Below are positions 35,235 to 44,269 of a stretch of DNA of 64,000 nt, piece by piece. The translations under genes were made by a program, and so were the position numbers. Source of the DNA: an uncultured Thiothrix sp. GTDB lineage: Bacteria > Pseudomonadota > Gammaproteobacteria > Thiotrichales > Thiotrichaceae. The notes under the pieces were generated by a model, which did not search any database, was not told where the DNA came from, and worked only from the letters and a program-made list of their open reading frames with translations. How positions within the stretch are numbered: the first letter of the stretch is position 1; every line of letters starts with the position of its first letter. The stretch spans positions 44,544 to 108,543 of the forward strand of contig NZ_CALMZC010000055.1 of NCBI RefSeq assembly GCF_937873765.1, read 5' to 3'.

Positions 35235-35797
35235 TAACCGTGCCCAGCCACCGAGCCTAGTAAATTCACATCAATTCCTAGAGTAGAAGCCGCTCCCCGC
35301 CAACGATGTGGATAGGGCATCTCGAAAAGAATGGAGTTTTTAGCATCACAGGTGAGCCAGGCATTCTCTTTGATTTCTTGCTCTAATTGCCCCGGACTCC
35401 AGCCCGCACAGCCTAATACCAGAAGAAATTGATCAGGACCATCACCCGCCGCAATATCGACAAGAATATCTCGTGAGGAGGTAATCGATAGATTCTCCGC
35501 GATATGCAAAGTACTTTCCCAAGCACGATTGGTGTTATGCAGCACAAAGCCTTGCTCCGCTTGCACGGGGCCACCACTCATCGCGACTCGATTAGCCAAG
35601 CGAACATCGTTCACTTCAATATCTAATTGAGATAGTAGCTCACCAAAAGTCACTTCTAGGGGACGATTAATGGTCACACCAAAAGCACCTTGCTCATCAT
35701 GCTGGCAAATTAAGGTCACCGTGTGATCAAAATTTGGATCATGCATACTGGGCATAGCAATCAGCAAATTATTACGCAAATTAGAAATGGCCTGCAT
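35234..35797 (-). CDS. yqgE: YqgE/AlgH family protein
   Basis: This 187-residue UPF0301 protein shows the blocks NNLLIAMPSMHDPNFDHTV, GAFGVTINRPL, SGGPVQAEQGFVLH and LVLGCAGWSPGQLEQEI. AlgH is named for a role in alginate regulation in Pseudomonas; the biochemical function is unknown. It is nearly always next to ruvX, as here. It lies five bases after the tonB-like gene. Confidence 0.95.
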   Translation of the reverse strand: MQAISNLRNNLLIAMPSMHDPNFDHTVTLICQHDEQGAFGVTINRPLEVTFGELLSQLDIEVNDVRLANRVAMSGGPVQAEQGFVLHNTNRAWESTLHIAENLSITSSRDILVDIAAGDGPDQFLLVLGCAGWSPGQLEQEIKENAWLTCDAKNSILFEMPYPHRWRGAASTLGIDVNLLGSVAGHG

Positions 35798-35802
35798 AGA
35801 CT

Positions 35803-36672
35803 CTATTCTGTGTTGAAAGTACCGCTATGGAAAATCCAAGTGCGGGTGATATTTAATTGATCCCATTTTTTACGAATGTCTGCGGGCAAAGGCGGATAAG
35901 GAGAAGCTAAACGCACAATGCGTAGCGCGGCTTTATCCAGCACATTGAAGCCCGATGATACATCAATTTGACTATCGACTACACGCCCTGCATGATCAAG
36001 CGTCACATTCAAAATCAGCTTCCCGCTCATATTGCGGCGAATAGCTTCCTCAGGGAAGTTAATATTACCAATGCGCTCGATCTTCTTGATCCAGCTATCA
36101 ATATACTCGGCTTCTACCGCACTTTTAGCACTCACCGCATCAATGAAATGAATCCGCGGACGCCGTGCATATTGGGCTTCTGCAGCATCTACTTCTGCTA
36201 ATAGTTGTGCAATTTCTTGTGCACTATCTGCGGTTATCTCTGTAATCAGATCATGCATTGTATCAGGTTGATCGGGTTCTTTACTTAGCTCAGTGAAAGT
36301 CGCCGCTTTAGTCGTCAGTATTTGTGGATCAAGTTTAGACTGCAAATCTTCAGTGCTAGCTTCTGACTGAAGCGGTGCTTCACCCTCATTATTTTGCGAC
36401 AATAAAGAGGCTAGCGGACTGCGCGGTTTATTGTCTTCATCCTCAGTTCCACTGGCTTCCTGATTGGCTTGAGCCAAGAAATTGACTTCTTTCGGTGTGA
36501 CCTCACTAGGCGTTTGCACAAGCGTAATATCTAGAGCCGGAGGTATCGCTAAACGCGGTAGAACGATAGGCGCAAACGAAATGCCAAAAATAATAGCCGC
36601 ATGCACTGCCAGCGCTAAGGGCAGCGTTTTGATCAAAGGAGTATGATTCGGTGCGTAAATCGCCTCGTTCAT
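35803..36672 (-). CDS. tonB: TonB family energy transducer
   Basis: The 289-residue protein has one N-terminal membrane helix (about residues 17-36, ALAVHAAIIFGISFAPIVL), a long periplasmic linker rich in Glu/Gln/Ala and a TonB-type C-terminal domain. That domain carries INFPEEAIRRNMSGKLILNVTLDHAG and the repeat-type ending ALRIVRLASPYPPLP. It would couple the proton-motive force to outer-membrane receptors, but ExbB/ExbD and receptors are not nearby. It is the first gene of the long minus operon, the same place as tonB3 in pseudomonads. The linker has no Pro-Glu/Pro-Lys repeats. Confidence 0.9.
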   Translation of the reverse strand: MNEAIYAPNHTPLIKTLPLALAVHAAIIFGISFAPIVLPRLAIPPALDITLVQTPSEVTPKEVNFLAQANQEASGTEDEDNKPRSPLASLLSQNNEGEAPLQSEASTEDLQSKLDPQILTTKAATFTELSKEPDQPDTMHDLITEITADSAQEIAQLLAEVDAAEAQYARRPRIHFIDAVSAKSAVEAEYIDSWIKKIERIGNINFPEEAIRRNMSGKLILNVTLDHAGRVVDSQIDVSSGFNVLDKAALRIVRLASPYPPLPADIRKKWDQLNITRTWIFHSGTFNTE

Positions 36673-36798
36673 TTACATTGTCTATTTAGGTAGCTAAATG
36701 ATTCTATTATTTGAGCCACAAACAGCCCTTGGTTATTTACCCTATCTAGTTTAATACTAACATTAGACGTTTTAGATAGGTAGCTTTCTCTTAAAGGC

Positions 36799-37611
36799 TT
36801 ATTTTCTGGGCGGTGTTGGCGTGCTCAAAATATCCGCCAGCCGATAACCATCATGCGCATTTAAAATATGCTGACCTTCACTAAACATGGTTTCAGTGTG
36901 TCCAGTTAAAGCAAACACATTTTGCATGTTTTGACTGTGTGCAGGCACTACAAAGTCACTAGATTCAGGGCTTTTACTAGTACGCACAATCGACACGTAG
37001 CGCATCGCAGGATGGGCTTGATGATTTAGCCAATATAAGAAAGTGCCGGGGCGCTCTTCACGTAATTCAGTGTAAAGCTGCCTAGAGTGTGGTAAGTCTA
37101 TGCCCATACCTGCAGCCAGTTCAGCTAAGGGCGTATCAATCGCCACTTCTGATAAATCAGCCCAAGGGGTACCGGTATGCGGAGTAGCAATCGTAATTAA
37201 AGTATTCACTGGTACAGTATTTAGAGCAACTAACCAATAACGTCCCACTAGACCGCCTGCAGAATGACCAGCCAAAGAGATTGGCTCTTTACGCTGCGCG
37301 GAGATCAATTGCAAATACTGATCTAAAACCCCCGCTTGTTGAGTAATCGAGAGTTGATTAGGTAGCTCGAGGGTATAAAGGACTTTTTTTGGGCGCTTAG
37401 TTAAGTGTGTACTATTCATAATTCCACGCGGAGTTAAGACTAAATTGCCACCATCCACCCACCCTGAAGACTGCAACGCTGAGGTCACGTGCTGAAAGCG
37501 CCAAGCCATCCCTTGTTCTTGAAAGCCGGGGATTAACACTAAAGTTTCTGCCTGAGCTAGTGTGCTCAATAAAGCTAATGTGAGTGTAGCTAGACGCGTA
37601 AACAACTTCAT
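36799..37611 (-). CDS. Exported lipase-like alpha/beta hydrolase
   Basis: The 270-residue protein has a signal peptide (residues 1-21, ending LAQA-ETL). An early strand holds LVLIPGF, the nucleophile elbow is LAGHSAGGLVGRYW, and a helix follows with ITIATPHTGTPWADLS as in PGAP1-like esterases. The acid is not assigned with certainty; the histidine is probably in the late segment ILNAHDGYR. It is likely a periplasmic or secreted esterase or lipase. No lipase chaperone is near. It is divergent from the HAD gene. Confidence 0.85.
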   Translation of the reverse strand: MKLFTRLATLTLALLSTLAQAETLVLIPGFQEQGMAWRFQHVTSALQSSGWVDGGNLVLTPRGIMNSTHLTKRPKKVLYTLELPNQLSITQQAGVLDQYLQLISAQRKEPISLAGHSAGGLVGRYWLVALNTVPVNTLITIATPHTGTPWADLSEVAIDTPLAELAAGMGIDLPHSRQLYTELREERPGTFLYWLNHQAHPAMRYVSIVRTSKSPESSDFVVPAHSQNMQNVFALTGHTETMFSEGQHILNAHDGYRLADILSTPTPPRK

Positions 37612-37681
37612 ATTTTACCCTTATCGGTTAAAGCAGCTATTTACTGCTAGTATAGAGTTTTCCTTAGTTTGACTACTGTTA

Positions 37682-38368
37682 ATGACGATTCACTGTATTG
37701 CCTTTGATTTAGACGACACGCTCTGGGATTGCCAAAGCGTCATCGAATATGCCGAACAAGTGATGTATCGTTGGCTGCAAGCTTACTATCCTATTATTAG
37801 CCAGCACTATCCTTGTTTAGATAGCCTAGTGGCAAATCGAATAGCTTATGTTAGTCAGCATCCTGAGTTACAGCATGATTTGACTGCTTTACGTACCGAT
37901 TGGTTGCAACAGCTCTTAGCAGAAAGTGCTTATAACCCAGCTCATGCTGAGCAAATTTTCCAAATATTTTGGCAAGCGCGCAATCAGGTAAAGTTTTTTC
38001 CAGAGGTTTTACCCAGTTTAGAACGTTTAGCACAAAACTATGCTTTAGGCGTCATTACCAATGGCAACGCGGATGTACATCATATCGGTATTGGGCATCT
38101 ATTTGAGTTTGCCTTGAACTCTGCCAAAGCGGGTGTTTCCAAACCTCATCCTGCTATCTTTCAGCAAGCTTTAAATAAACTTCAATTAGAGCCACATCAA
38201 ATGGTTTACGTTGGTGATGACCCAGAAAAAGATGTGATTGGCGCTCAACAAGTTGGTTTACGTACTATTTGGTTCAACCCTCAACGACGGGAGCCACCTT
38301 TGGGACTAAAGCCAGATGCAATTATGACGAATTTTGCTGAAATAGAAGCACTACTTAAATTATTATAA
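37682..38368 (+). CDS. HAD-superfamily phosphatase, YigB-like
   Basis: This 228-residue HAD-IA hydrolase has motif I FDLDDTLWD (nucleophile D in DLDDT), motif II with ITNGN, the lysine in SKPHPAIF and motif IV GDDPEKDV. The overall layout and the ITNGNADVHHIGIGHLFEF stretch resemble YigB, which dephosphorylates a riboflavin-pathway intermediate among other sugar phosphates. The substrate is not proven by sequence. It precedes relA by 84 bases. Confidence 0.85.
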   Translation: MTIHCIAFDLDDTLWDCQSVIEYAEQVMYRWLQAYYPIISQHYPCLDSLVANRIAYVSQHPELQHDLTALRTDWLQQLLAESAYNPAHAEQIFQIFWQARNQVKFFPEVLPSLERLAQNYALGVITNGNADVHHIGIGHLFEFALNSAKAGVSKPHPAIFQQALNKLQLEPHQMVYVGDDPEKDVIGAQQVGLRTIWFNPQRREPPLGLKPDAIMTNFAEIEALLKLL

Positions 38369-38452
38369 ATGCTTCTAAGGGCGTTCGTACTCACTAGAAT
38401 AATTTATAACCGCCAATCGCTTCATGGATGAAGACGGATAGGATATTTCAGT

Positions 38453-40606
38453 ATGCAACACAGCCAAACCGTCAACTCTAAATCACGTGACCTCGATACT
38501 TGGGTACGGCGTTTATGGGTTTCAAACCAAGAGCGTGATTTAGACTTGCTCTATAGAGCGATCAAGCCTTTATTGGATCGTGGTGAATGTGAGCCACTCC
38601 AACCTTGCGGCTTAGATGTGGCTGAAAACCTGCGCTTAATTGAAGCCGAGCAACTTACTTTATTAGCCGCTTTGCTCTCCGATCCTTTATATGCCGATGC
38701 TTTAAAGCAGGGTGCGATTGAGCGCGAATATGGCAATCAGGTGAGTCGCGTTTGTTTTGGCATGTGGAGTTTGCATTCCTTCCGTGAAAATACCGCTGCA
38801 GCCGCTGACCCTACGCAAAAAGAACAAGCCGAATTAGTCCGCAATATGTTGCTCTCAATGGTAGGTGATATGCGGGCTGTGCTGATCAAATTGGCTTGGC
38901 AATTACAATATTTGCGTCTGTTAGCGCGTGAAAATTTAGGACCTATCCATACACATGCCGCTAATCTAACCATGATGCTGTTTGCGCCTTTAGCCAATCG
39001 TTTAGGAATCAGCCAGATTAAATGGGAGTTAGAGGATTTATCTTTCCGTTTTCTAGAGCCACAGCAATATAAAAGTATCGCCAAAGCCTTAGCCAATACA
39101 CGTCTGCAACGTGAAAACTATATTAATGACTTTATTCACACTATTCGCATGATGCTGGCCGAAACAGATATTAAAGCCACAGTCTATGGTCGCCCCAAGC
39201 ATATTTATAGCATTTGGAAAAAAATGCAGCGTAAGCAAGTACCGATTGATCAGCTTTATGACTTACGGGCGATTCGGATTATTGTTGACGACAACGACCT
39301 TTGCTATGAAGTTCTGAGTATGGTGCATGCCCGATGGCCCCATATTCAAGAGGAATTTGATAATTATATTGCGCATGCCAAATCCAATGGCTATCAATCC
39401 ATCCATACTGTAGTCATTGGCCCCCAAGATCGTGCGGTTGAAATTCAAATTCGTACCCACGATATGCACCAGTTTGCAGAGCTGGGGGTTGCAGCTCATT
39501 GGCGCTACAAAGAAGGCGGTCGCTATGATCGGAATTTAGAACGGGTGATTAACTCCATGCGCCGCCTCTTAGAGGCTGACATTGATGATAGTGAGTTACT
39601 TGAGGATTTTCAGGCAGAGTTATTTTCAGATCGGGTCTTTGTGGTAACGCCTAAAGGTAAAGTTATTGATTTAATCAAAGGTGCGACACCGATTGATTTT
39701 GCCTATGCGATTCATACCGATATTGGGCATCGCTGTCATAGTGCACGAGTGAATGATCGATTGACCTCACTCAACTATGAGCTAAAAAATGGTGATAAGG
39801 TTGAGATTATCACTAACAAAGAACCGCGTCCGAAAATGAACTGGCTGAATAGCAGCCTTAATTTCATCAAAGCCCCGCGGACTCGGCAAAAAATCAACCA
39901 CTGGTTCCGCCAGCAAAATCACGAGCGTAATTATCAAGAAGGCCTTGCGATTTTAGATCGTCAGAAGCATTTACTGAATTTTCCTAATCTTAAGCCGCAT
40001 GACTTATATCAGCAATTCGGCCGACAAAACGAGCGTGATTTTTTGATCGCTTTAGGCCGGGGTGATATTACACCCAAGCAATTTGCTGATTCTCTGATTC
40101 GCTCTCGTTCTACTGAAATTCCACTGCGCAAAATCAAAAAGGTGGCACCGACTAAGCCGGTGGGGGGAGTAAGCGTGCAGGGTGTCTCCGATTTAGTCAC
40201 TCAAATCGCTCAATGTTGTCAACCTCTGCAGGGAGAAGGGATTATTGGCTATATCACAATTGGCCGTGGTGTCTCAGTGCATCGCACAGATTGTAAAAAT
40301 ATTCTACATTTAAACGATGAGCAGAAAAAACGTTTAGTCGATGTGAGTTGGCGAGGGGGAACCATGGATTATGCAGTGGATATTCAAGTTTCTGGGGAGA
40401 ACAAACCGGGTCTAGTGCGTGATGTAGCGGATGTTTTAGCACGCCTAAATATCAATATTCATGAAATTAATACTCTACCGCGTGAAAATGACGAGGTATC
40501 GTTTATTAACTTAACTATTCAAATTCAGGATATCGAGCAATTGTCTGAGGTGTTGGAGCGCCTGATGCAATTACCTTCAGTCCAAGATGCACAACGGCGT
40601 TCTTAA
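38453..40606 (+). CDS. relA: GTP pyrophosphokinase (RelA-type (p)ppGpp synthetase)
   Basis: RelA makes (p)ppGpp at stalled ribosomes in the stringent response. The 717-residue protein has a degenerate HD region (no HD pair, so no hydrolase), a synthetase domain (about residues 235-350) with YDLRAIRIIVDD and KSNGYQSIHTVV, a TGS domain (about 390-455) with VFVVTPKGKVIDL and DFAYAIHTDIGHRC, and a C-terminal ACT domain (about 640-715). The helical region holds RNMLLSMVGDMRAVLIKLA, as in RelA. AGGA precedes the ATG. It converges on gspC. Confidence 0.94.
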   Translation: MQHSQTVNSKSRDLDTWVRRLWVSNQERDLDLLYRAIKPLLDRGECEPLQPCGLDVAENLRLIEAEQLTLLAALLSDPLYADALKQGAIEREYGNQVSRVCFGMWSLHSFRENTAAAADPTQKEQAELVRNMLLSMVGDMRAVLIKLAWQLQYLRLLARENLGPIHTHAANLTMMLFAPLANRLGISQIKWELEDLSFRFLEPQQYKSIAKALANTRLQRENYINDFIHTIRMMLAETDIKATVYGRPKHIYSIWKKMQRKQVPIDQLYDLRAIRIIVDDNDLCYEVLSMVHARWPHIQEEFDNYIAHAKSNGYQSIHTVVIGPQDRAVEIQIRTHDMHQFAELGVAAHWRYKEGGRYDRNLERVINSMRRLLEADIDDSELLEDFQAELFSDRVFVVTPKGKVIDLIKGATPIDFAYAIHTDIGHRCHSARVNDRLTSLNYELKNGDKVEIITNKEPRPKMNWLNSSLNFIKAPRTRQKINHWFRQQNHERNYQEGLAILDRQKHLLNFPNLKPHDLYQQFGRQNERDFLIALGRGDITPKQFADSLIRSRSTEIPLRKIKKVAPTKPVGGVSVQGVSDLVTQIAQCCQPLQGEGIIGYITIGRGVSVHRTDCKNILHLNDEQKKRLVDVSWRGGTMDYAVDIQVSGENKPGLVRDVADVLARLNINIHEINTLPRENDEVSFINLTIQIQDIEQLSEVLERLMQLPSVQDAQRRS

Positions 40607-40614
40607 TCAATCTT

Positions 40615-41685
40615 TTAAAAACTTACGCGCACAGAGGTGGTTTGCCCGGCGCGTAAAATAGTCAAATCCGCGCTAGCACTACTCATTAAACCCTGCATCG
40701 CCTGCAAACTGGAGGAGTTGCTGTTCAAAGGTGTGCCATTGATGCCAGTAACGATATCGCCTGCCTGCAAACCAGTTTGTCTAAATAAAGCCTCATTCTG
40801 CCCAGGCACTACTCTAAAACCGGTTAATTGACCTTTCTCAGAAACAGGGCTGGGGCGAACCACTTCTAAAAGCTTTAAATTATTTTGTGCTACTTGCTGA
40901 CGAAAGCTGCTGAGATCAGATGCACTACCTGCATTTGCTTCAGGGTCTATTTGTGGTTGCGGTACTTGAGGGGGGGCTGCACCAGGCACCAAAGGCGCTT
41001 GTTGTGCTTTACCCTCTTCTTCTATTTCTTCTTGTTGTAGTTTTTGCTGTTCGATCTCTTGCTGTTGTAACATTAGTTGATCAGGTACCATTTCAGGCTC
41101 TGGTTCAGGTATATACTCCTCAACTGGAGCTGCCTGAACACCGGATCTGGTAGATTCAGCTAATTTGGGCATGCTTAAAGTTTCAATTTTGCCTTGCCAG
41201 CTAATTTCTACTTTATCGTAAAAAACCTTTTCTAAAGTAATACCATTACTCTCGCCAATCGTCTCACCCACGCCTACGACTTTCTGATTAGCGCCATTTA
41301 CTTCTATCACAGCTACCCCACTTTTATTAGGCAGTGCGTAAACACCTACTAGTCTTAAAGGCACACGAGGAGCTTGTCGAGCAGGTGTCGGTTTGGACGT
41401 AGGGACTGGAGTCGGTGCTTGGGGTGGCTGATAAACACCTAATAAATGATAATTTGCTAATTCTTGTCCAATGTCGGTGGCACTGGCGGTAGCTGGAATC
41501 ACTTCGACCGCTGGAGCAATTTCAGTTTGATTGGCTGCGTGGATAGCTGCAGGATCGGCGGGAAATAAAGTCCATGTCAGGCGAGCTAAGAGAAAACCAC
41601 TGAGTATGACTAATAAAAAGGTCACATGATCAGGAAGTTTTTCCAGCATACGATCCAACAGTTGTTGTTGCTTAAGCTTTTGCAT
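40615..41685 (-). CDS. gspC: Type II secretion inner-membrane protein GspC
   Basis: GspC links the inner-membrane platform to the GspD secretin. The 356-residue protein has a short cytoplasmic tail, one membrane helix (about residues 20-40, HVTFLLVILSGFLLARL), a homology region (about 80-170, with YHLLGVY and VPLRLVGVYAL...AVIEVNG), a Gln/Glu-rich predicted coil (about 200-230) and a C-terminal PDZ domain with FRQTGLQAGDIVTGINGTPL. The rest of the gsp set is not in the window, so gspC is apart from them here. It sits 17 bases after the epimerase gene on the minus strand. Confidence 0.85.
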   Translation of the reverse strand: MQKLKQQQLLDRMLEKLPDHVTFLLVILSGFLLARLTWTLFPADPAAIHAANQTEIAPAVEVIPATASATDIGQELANYHLLGVYQPPQAPTPVPTSKPTPARQAPRVPLRLVGVYALPNKSGVAVIEVNGANQKVVGVGETIGESNGITLEKVFYDKVEISWQGKIETLSMPKLAESTRSGVQAAPVEEYIPEPEPEMVPDQLMLQQQEIEQQKLQQEEIEEEGKAQQAPLVPGAAPPQVPQPQIDPEANAGSASDLSSFRQQVAQNNLKLLEVVRPSPVSEKGQLTGFRVVPGQNEALFRQTGLQAGDIVTGINGTPLNSNSSSLQAMQGLMSSASADLTILRAGQTTSVRVSF

Positions 41686-41702
41686 AGATCAAACCTGTGC
41701 AG

Positions 41703-42725
41703 TCAAAAATCAACCTTATAATATGCACGATACCAGCTTATAAACCGACTTATGCCTTCATTAATGGAAGTGCTAGGTCGATAGCCGACAGCCTTTACTA
41801 AATCCTCAACATCCGCAAAAGTGTCAGGGACATCACCGGGTTGCAAGGGTAGAAGATTTAGCTGTGCTTTTCTACCTAAATGTGACTCCAGTGCAACAAT
41901 ATAATCAAGCAGCTCAATTGGTTGTTGTTGCCCTATATTATAGACTCGCCACGGCGCAGAACTACTACTTGGATCAGGTTTTTTGCCATTCCATGCGGTA
42001 TTTTTGACGGCGGGTTGGTCTAGCACATGAATCACACCCTCCACAATGTCATCAATATAAGTAAAGTCACGACGATGTTTACCATAATTATAAACATCTA
42101 TGGCCTTGCCCGCTAAAATAGCCTTAGTAAATTTAATAGGGGTCATATCGGGGCGACCCCAAGGGCCATAAACCGTAAAAAAGCGTAAACCAGTAGTTGG
42201 CAACGCATATAAGTGTGAGTAAGCATGTGCCATCAGTTCATTCGCTTTTTTAGAGGCGGCATATAATGATAACGGATGGTCGACATTATCATGCACTGAA
42301 TAAGGCATGGCTTCATTGGCACCATAGACGGAACTGGAAGACGCATAAACCAGATGCTTAATTTTTTGCTGGCGACAGCCTTCGAGAATATGCGCAAAAC
42401 CGACCAGATTACTATCAATATAAGCGAGTGGGTTTTCTAAGGAGTAACGCACACCGGCTTGGGCGGCTAAATGTACTACGCTATCAAACTGCTGGTCAGC
42501 AAATAACTGTGCTATCCCTTCACGATCGGCTAGATCCATTTTTATGAATTGAAAACGCTGTTCGCTATCTTGTGCGCGAATCTGCTGTAAACGATCCTGT
42601 TTTAACTCAACTGAATAGTAACTATTTAGATTGTCCAAGCCGACAACGCTATCGCCACGTCTTAATAATGACAGGGCTACATGCATGCCAATGAAACCGG
42701 CAGCACCTGTAACAAGCACATGCAT
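41703..42725 (-). CDS. UDP-glucuronate 4-epimerase-type sugar nucleotide epimerase
   Basis: This 340-residue extended short-chain dehydrogenase has an N-terminal NAD motif VTGAAGFIGMHVALSLL and the catalytic Ser/Tyr/Lys set in YASSSSVYG and YAASKKANE. The segment FTVYGPWGRPDMTPIKFTKAI is characteristic of UDP-glucuronate 4-epimerases (CapI/WbnF type), which make UDP-galacturonate for surface polysaccharide. No glycosyltransferases flank it, so its pathway role is inferred. It follows purC by 12 bases. Confidence 0.88.
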   Translation of the reverse strand: MHVLVTGAAGFIGMHVALSLLRRGDSVVGLDNLNSYYSVELKQDRLQQIRAQDSEQRFQFIKMDLADREGIAQLFADQQFDSVVHLAAQAGVRYSLENPLAYIDSNLVGFAHILEGCRQQKIKHLVYASSSSVYGANEAMPYSVHDNVDHPLSLYAASKKANELMAHAYSHLYALPTTGLRFFTVYGPWGRPDMTPIKFTKAILAGKAIDVYNYGKHRRDFTYIDDIVEGVIHVLDQPAVKNTAWNGKKPDPSSSSAPWRVYNIGQQQPIELLDYIVALESHLGRKAQLNLLPLQPGDVPDTFADVEDLVKAVGYRPSTSINEGISRFISWYRAYYKVDF

Positions 42726-42737
42726 TGCTAAAATTCC

Positions 42738-43655
42738 TCAGTTTGACTGGGTTAGCAGTGTAGCTACTTCTCTGTACTTCTCGGCAGTTTTTGCGACAAT
42801 CGCGCTAGGCAGACTGGGACCCGGATAGGTTTTGTCCCAATCGAGGGTTTCTAAATAGTCACGCACGATTTGTTTATCAAACGAAGGCGGGTTTTTGCCA
42901 ACTCGATATTCATCAGCTGCCCAGAAACGCGAGGAGTCAGGGGTGAGAATTTCATCAATCAAGACTAATTGGCCTTGCTCATCTAAACCAAACTCGAATT
43001 TGGTATCCGCAATAATAATCTTGTGTTCTAAAGCATAAGCAGCGGCACGCTGATATAGCTCAATGCTCACTTGACGCATTTGCGTAGCTAAGTTTTTACC
43101 AATTTTCTCTTCGACTTGGGTATAACTGATATTGATGTCATGTAGACCTACATCGGCTTTGGTCGATGGCGTGAAGATAGGTTCAGGTAATTGCTGCGCC
43201 ATTTGCAAACCGCTGGGTAAAGGTAAGCCGCAGACAGTTCCCGTTTGTTGATAATCTTTCCAGCCTGAGCCAATTAAATAGCCCCGCACAATCGCTTCGA
43301 CCGGCAAGGTTTTTAGACGTTTTACCAACATACTGCGCCCTGTCAGCATCTGCTTTTCTTCAGCACTCAACGGCAAATCATCTAAACTTAAGTCACTTAA
43401 ATGATTGGGTACGATGTCTTTAAGTTTTTCAAACCAAAACAATGCCACTTGGGTAAGAATTTTGCCTTTGTCAGCCACTCCAGTAGGTAACACTACATCG
43501 AAGGCCGAAAGGCGATCAGTGGCTACAATCAACATATGTTGATCACCAATCGCATAAATATCACGCACTTTACCCCGCGCTAGCAGGGGTAAGTTTTGTA
43601 GACTTGTTTCAAGGACAGGGGCAAGTGAATTTGACGTAGTGACAGATTGGCTCAT
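42738..43655 (-). CDS. purC: Phosphoribosylaminoimidazole-succinocarboxamide synthase (long type)
   Basis: PurC condenses CAIR with aspartate in purine synthesis. At 305 residues it is of the longer, yeast-Ade1-like form rather than the 237-residue E. coli form. Signatures are LLARGKVRDIYAIGDQHMLIVATDRLSAFD near the N-terminus, VKRLKTLPVEAIVRGYLIGSGW and IIADTKFEFGLDEQGQLVLIDEILTPDSSRFW. It is divergent from purE, so two purine units share a 72-bp spacer. Confidence 0.96.
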   Translation of the reverse strand: MSQSVTTSNSLAPVLETSLQNLPLLARGKVRDIYAIGDQHMLIVATDRLSAFDVVLPTGVADKGKILTQVALFWFEKLKDIVPNHLSDLSLDDLPLSAEEKQMLTGRSMLVKRLKTLPVEAIVRGYLIGSGWKDYQQTGTVCGLPLPSGLQMAQQLPEPIFTPSTKADVGLHDINISYTQVEEKIGKNLATQMRQVSIELYQRAAAYALEHKIIIADTKFEFGLDEQGQLVLIDEILTPDSSRFWAADEYRVGKNPPSFDKQIVRDYLETLDWDKTYPGPSLPSAIVAKTAEKYREVATLLTQSN

Positions 43656-43727
43656 TGCTGCATAAAGTAGTGAGAAATGGATTAAGCCGTTATACTATCA
43701 GATTTTTCGTTTCATAAGGGTAGCAAG

Positions 43728-44225
43728 ATGATGCAACCTCTCGTAGGGGTGGTCATGGGCAGCAATAGCGACTGGAAAGTCATGTCCAAGACCGTTGAAC
43801 TGCTAGAGCAGTTTGGGGTAGCGCACGAATATAAAGTCGTGTCGGCACATCGTACTCCCGACTTGCTGTTTGAATATGCCAGCACCGCACAAATTCGGGG
43901 GTTACAATGTATTATTGCGGGTGCAGGTGGTGCCGCTCATTTACCGGGTATGTTGGCAGCTAAGACGCAGATTCCCGTATTAGGTGTACCGGTGCCTTCA
44001 CGCTATTTGAATGGACAAGACTCTCTCTATTCGATTGTACAGATGCCCAAAGGCATTCCGGTGGCAACCTTTGCGATTGGTGAAGCGGGGGCAGCCAATG
44101 CAGCCTTATTCGCGATTGCACAGTTAGCTTTACAAGATCAGGCTTTAGCGCAGCAATTAGCTGATTTCCGTGAGGTACAACGCGAATTTGCCTTGAATAT
44201 GCCCTTACCGCCCCCTGCGGAATAG
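43728..44225 (+). CDS. purE: N5-carboxyaminoimidazole ribonucleotide mutase
   Basis: Class I PurE isomerises N5-CAIR to CAIR. The 165-residue protein has the phosphate-binding [12 protein letters not shown] and the catalytic-type SAHRTPD and [17 protein letters not shown]. The start may be either of two adjacent ATGs (43728, 43731). purK follows after 44 bases, so both halves of the carboxylation step are co-transcribed. A TATACT box at about 43691 may belong to its promoter. Confidence 0.96.
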   Translation: MMQPLVGVVMGSNSDWKVMSKTVELLEQFGVAHEYKVVSAHRTPDLLFEYASTAQIRGLQCIIAGAGGAAHLPGMLAAKTQIPVLGVPVPSRYLNGQDSLYSIVQMPKGIPVATFAIGEAGAANAALFAIAQLALQDQALAQQLADFREVQREFALNMPLPPPAE

Positions 44226-44269
44226 GCGCTAGTATTTAAACCCCTATCTTTAAATTGAGTGGCACATTA

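Noticed and set aside
37485..37497. Another CACGTG motif as a second parS
   Set aside because: Flanking bases do not match the parS arms; several CACGTG hexamers in the window (for example in maeB and uvrD) fail in the same way.
41030..41110. Gln/Glu-rich tract in gspC as a DNA repeat
   Set aside because: It is a low-complexity coil in the protein; the bases do not form an exact tandem repeat.
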